Shown here: positions 4,427 to 6,088 of the stretch, one piece after another
How the letters are laid out: each line of letters begins with the position of its first letter
How positions within the stretch are numbered: the stretch's first letter is position 1
Origin: Planctomycetes bacterium UBA1662
Lineage (GTDB): Bacteria > Planctomycetota > UBA8108
DNA length: 6,088 nt
Assembly: GCA_002320775.1 (NCBI GenBank)
Contig: DCKY01000055.1
Coordinates: 8,043-14,130 of the forward strand
Direction of reading: 5' to 3'
Notes under the pieces: generated by a model
Database searches by the model: none
What the model saw: the letters and a program-made list of their open reading frames with translations, nothing else
Told to the model about the DNA's origin: nothing
Translations under genes and position numbers: made by a program

Positions 4427-5428
4427 TTGACTCCAGGTGATCTGTACAAGAGGGGCAGTCATTATTTCAAGGAGAAGAGCTGGAAGAACGCGATCCGGTT
4501 CTTCTCTCGCGCCATCAAGCTCGATGCGGATTTTTCAGACGCTTATATCAAGCGGGGGAAGGCCTATTGCGAGCAGGATGAGCCCATGTACAACCTTGCC
4601 ATTCTCGATTTCAACAAGGCTGTTCGGCTGAGGCCCGATGATTTCCGGATCTACCGCGCCCGGGGGTATGCCTACTACATGCTGAGTAAGTACAGCAAGG
4701 CCATCGGTGATTGCAATCGATCGCTGCGGATCGATTCGAAGCAGAGCTTTCTCTATGTTGTTCGAGCGATGTCGTACCTGTGTCAAGATCGAGACAGTAC
4801 AGCTGGCGTGGAGGATCTGGATCAGCTCGGTGAAAGCTTCGAGAACGAAATCGAAGCCCTGGGACCGTTTGATGCTGAGGCGTCCGATGAGAAACCGGCT
4901 GATTCGGGGCAGCCTGGCGAAGAAGAAAGCGCCGAAGGAAATTCTTCCGCCGTACAGACCTTCCGTCCATTGCAGCCCAGCCCGGCGGCGCGGGTCGTCT
5001 TTGACCTGGATTCTCATGAAAACCAGGCCTGGAAGGATGGCCAGGGGGCCGATTACGCGGCGCTCGAGGATCTGAGCAAGGCGGTGCTGATCGAACCTGA
5101 TTACAGCTACGCCTTCTGGTGCCGGGGAAATCTCTTTATCGAGAACGAACTTTTCGATACGGCCATTGTTGACTACACCGAGGCCATTCGCCTGGCGAGC
5201 GATGAGATTCCCGATCCCTATTTCAAGAGAGGTCAGGCGTATAACGGCAAGGGCTGGCTTGGCCACGCCCTGAGGGATTACAACCAGGCGATCGCCCGCG
5301 ATGGAAGCCGCGGTGAGTTTTTCTGGCTGCGGGGAGAGCTCTGGGAGTCAAAGCGCGAATACGCCAAGGCCCGTGATGATTTCGAGACCGCCCAGCGGCT
5401 CGGCTACCGCGTGGAGGATGGAGACTGA
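4427..5428 (+). CDS. Tetratricopeptide (TPR) repeat protein
   Basis: The protein has 333 residues, starts with TTG, and has no signal peptide or membrane segment, so it is probably cytoplasmic. The first TPR block covers residues 5-38, 39-74, 75-107 and a degenerate unit at about 108-140; typical features are the R-G and A-Y pairs and A-I-x-x-x-x-x-A-I/V-R-L-x-P (for example F-F-S-R-A-I-K-L-D, F-N-K-A-V-R-L-R-P). Residues about 141-205 form an acidic, Pro/Ser/Gly-rich linker without repeats. The second block resumes with a half unit at 208-226 (L-S-K-A-V-L-I-E-P), then 227-262, 263-296 and 297-330. TPR arrays are protein-binding scaffolds; no catalytic domain is present. The partner is unknown. 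The small membrane-protein gene just upstream on the same strand is a candidate. It converges on the DUF1080 gene with 18 bases between the stops. A start at an internal Met would remove the first repeat. Confidence 0.88.
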   Translation: MTPGDLYKRGSHYFKEKSWKNAIRFFSRAIKLDADFSDAYIKRGKAYCEQDEPMYNLAILDFNKAVRLRPDDFRIYRARGYAYYMLSKYSKAIGDCNRSLRIDSKQSFLYVVRAMSYLCQDRDSTAGVEDLDQLGESFENEIEALGPFDAEASDEKPADSGQPGEEESAEGNSSAVQTFRPLQPSPAARVVFDLDSHENQAWKDGQGADYAALEDLSKAVLIEPDYSYAFWCRGNLFIENELFDTAIVDYTEAIRLASDEIPDPYFKRGQAYNGKGWLGHALRDYNQAIARDGSRGEFFWLRGELWESKREYAKARDDFETAQRLGYRVEDGD

Positions 5429-5450
5429 GGCTTCCTCTTTTCCAGCTCAG
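5425..5450. terminator. Inverted repeat across the TPR/DUF1080 convergent stops
   Basis: CTGAG (5425-5429) pairs with CTCAG (5446-5450), again covering both TGA stops, with a 16-base loop that contains CCTCTTTTCC. CT/AG pairs inside could extend the stem with a bulge. The TTTT lies in the loop rather than after the stem. A short bidirectional terminator is possible. Confidence 0.2.
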
Positions 5451-6088
5451 GGTTCCAGCGGACGGACGTAGACGTTGGCGAAGCCGATCGGGCCGTCCGG
5501 GATGATACGGATAGGTCCCTTCGCGGCGATGCCATCAAGCGCCTTGTCGGTGAACAACGGCTTGCCGTTGAGCTTGAGGCTCAGCTTGTTGCCTCGCAGC
5601 TCTCCCTCGAAGCGGTTCCAGCCCTTCGATTTCAAGGTTGAGTCGATGGTGATCGCGGCGGCGGCCGAGTCGCGCAGCAGCACCTTGCAGGCCCCCTGTT
5701 TCTTCGGGGCCTGGACGTCGAAGATGAAGCCGAAGTCGGAGAACGATTCTGTCGTTACGATCGACTTGTCGTCGACCTTTGATTTTCCCGTATAGCGGAA
5801 GGTCCAGTTGCGCGATTGCCAGCCCTTGCCGGCCGCCTTCCAGCCTGAGAGGTCGACACCGGTGTAGAGGCAGCGGTAGCCGCGGTCGGCAATGGCGGTC
5901 TGGCCGGGCTCGAGCGGGGTGTCGGGCAGCTCGCGGATCTTCAGGTTGCGGTAGTGGACGATGCCGCCCTCGGATTCGAGGCAGATATAGCCCTTGCGCG
6001 GGCTGGCGTTCTTTCCCCTGGTTACGACCTTGCCGTTGACGGCCAGGGAGATGGTTCCATCGTTACAGGTGATGCGGTAGTGGTTCCA
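5447..6088 (-). CDS. Tandem DUF1080 (3-keto-disaccharide hydrolase-type) protein, C-terminal part
   Basis: The minus-strand frame is open from the right edge to TGA at 5447-5449, giving 213 residues; the start is outside the window. Residues 1-54 are the end of one DUF1080 domain: W-N-H-Y-R-I-T-C-N-D-G, V-N-G-K-V-V, K-G-Y-I-C-L-E-S-E-G-G and V-H-Y-R-N-L-K-I-R-E-L-P. After a short linker, residues 69-213 contain a second, more diverged copy: L-Y-T-G-V-D-L-S-G-W, the aromatic N-W-T-F core, F-G-F-I-F-D-V-Q, G-W-N-R-F-E-G-E-L, L-N-G-K-P-L-F and G-P-I-R-I-I-P-D-G-P-I-G-F-A-N-V-Y-V-R. These domains have a concanavalin-like jelly-roll fold; characterised relatives act on 3-keto-sugars. Such proteins are commonly exported in planctomycetes, but the signal peptide cannot be checked here. 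A GTG at 5681-5683 is an internal valine, not the real start. Confidence 0.85.
   Translation of the reverse strand, partial: WNHYRITCNDGTISLAVNGKVVTRGKNASPRKGYICLESEGGIVHYRNLKIRELPDTPLEPGQTAIADRGYRCLYTGVDLSGWKAAGKGWQSRNWTFRYTGKSKVDDKSIVTTESFSDFGFIFDVQAPKKQGACKVLLRDSAAAAITIDSTLKSKGWNRFEGELRGNKLSLKLNGKPLFTDKALDGIAAKGPIRIIPDGPIGFANVYVRPLEP

Noticed and set aside
4535..5266. Minus-strand open frame of 243 codons opposite the TPR gene
   Set aside because: It has no domain, no ribosome site of note, and the opposite strand has clear TPR units throughout.

Overview
The window looks like a chromosomal segment from a member of the PVC group, most likely a planctomycete, although taxonomy cannot be fixed from sequence alone. 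The reasons are the combination of a formylglycine-generating-enzyme (FGE)-like fold protein, an ECF sigma factor of the planctomycete type, a secreted beta-helix protein, an acetylxylan-esterase-like hydrolase with a GCSGGG nucleophile elbow, and a tandem DUF1080 protein. Base composition is GC-rich and several genes lack a clear Shine-Dalgarno sequence. There is no sign of mobile elements, tRNA, rRNA or CRISPR.

Layout from left to right: (1) 3-293 (+) is the C-terminal end of an FGE-sulfatase-domain protein. (2) 303-968 (-) is an ECF-family sigma factor, convergent with (1), the two stops being 9 bases apart. (3) 1069-2613 (-) is an exported right-handed beta-helix protein with an unusual C-terminal block of four Trp-led repeats. 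(4) 2614-2748 is a 135-base divergent spacer. (5) 2749-3948 (+) is an exported, possibly lipid-anchored alpha/beta hydrolase. (6) 3949-4198 is a non-coding stretch with a consensus -10 box, a long putative leader and an 11-base direct repeat. (7) 4199-4342 (+) is a small gene for a 47-residue single-pass membrane protein with a strong ribosome binding site. (8) 4427-5428 (+) is a TPR-repeat protein with a TTG start, probably co-transcribed with the small gene. (9) 5447-6088 (-) is the C-terminal part of a tandem DUF1080 protein that runs off the right edge and converges on the TPR gene.

Functionally, the divergent beta-helix/esterase pair and the DUF1080 protein suggest extracytoplasmic handling of complex carbohydrate: polysaccharide binding or cleavage, deacylation, and sugar-residue processing. 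The sigma factor could control such genes, but nothing in the sequence proves it. The small membrane protein plus TPR protein form a separate two-gene unit of unknown role. It is the least explained part of the window and the best place to look for something new.
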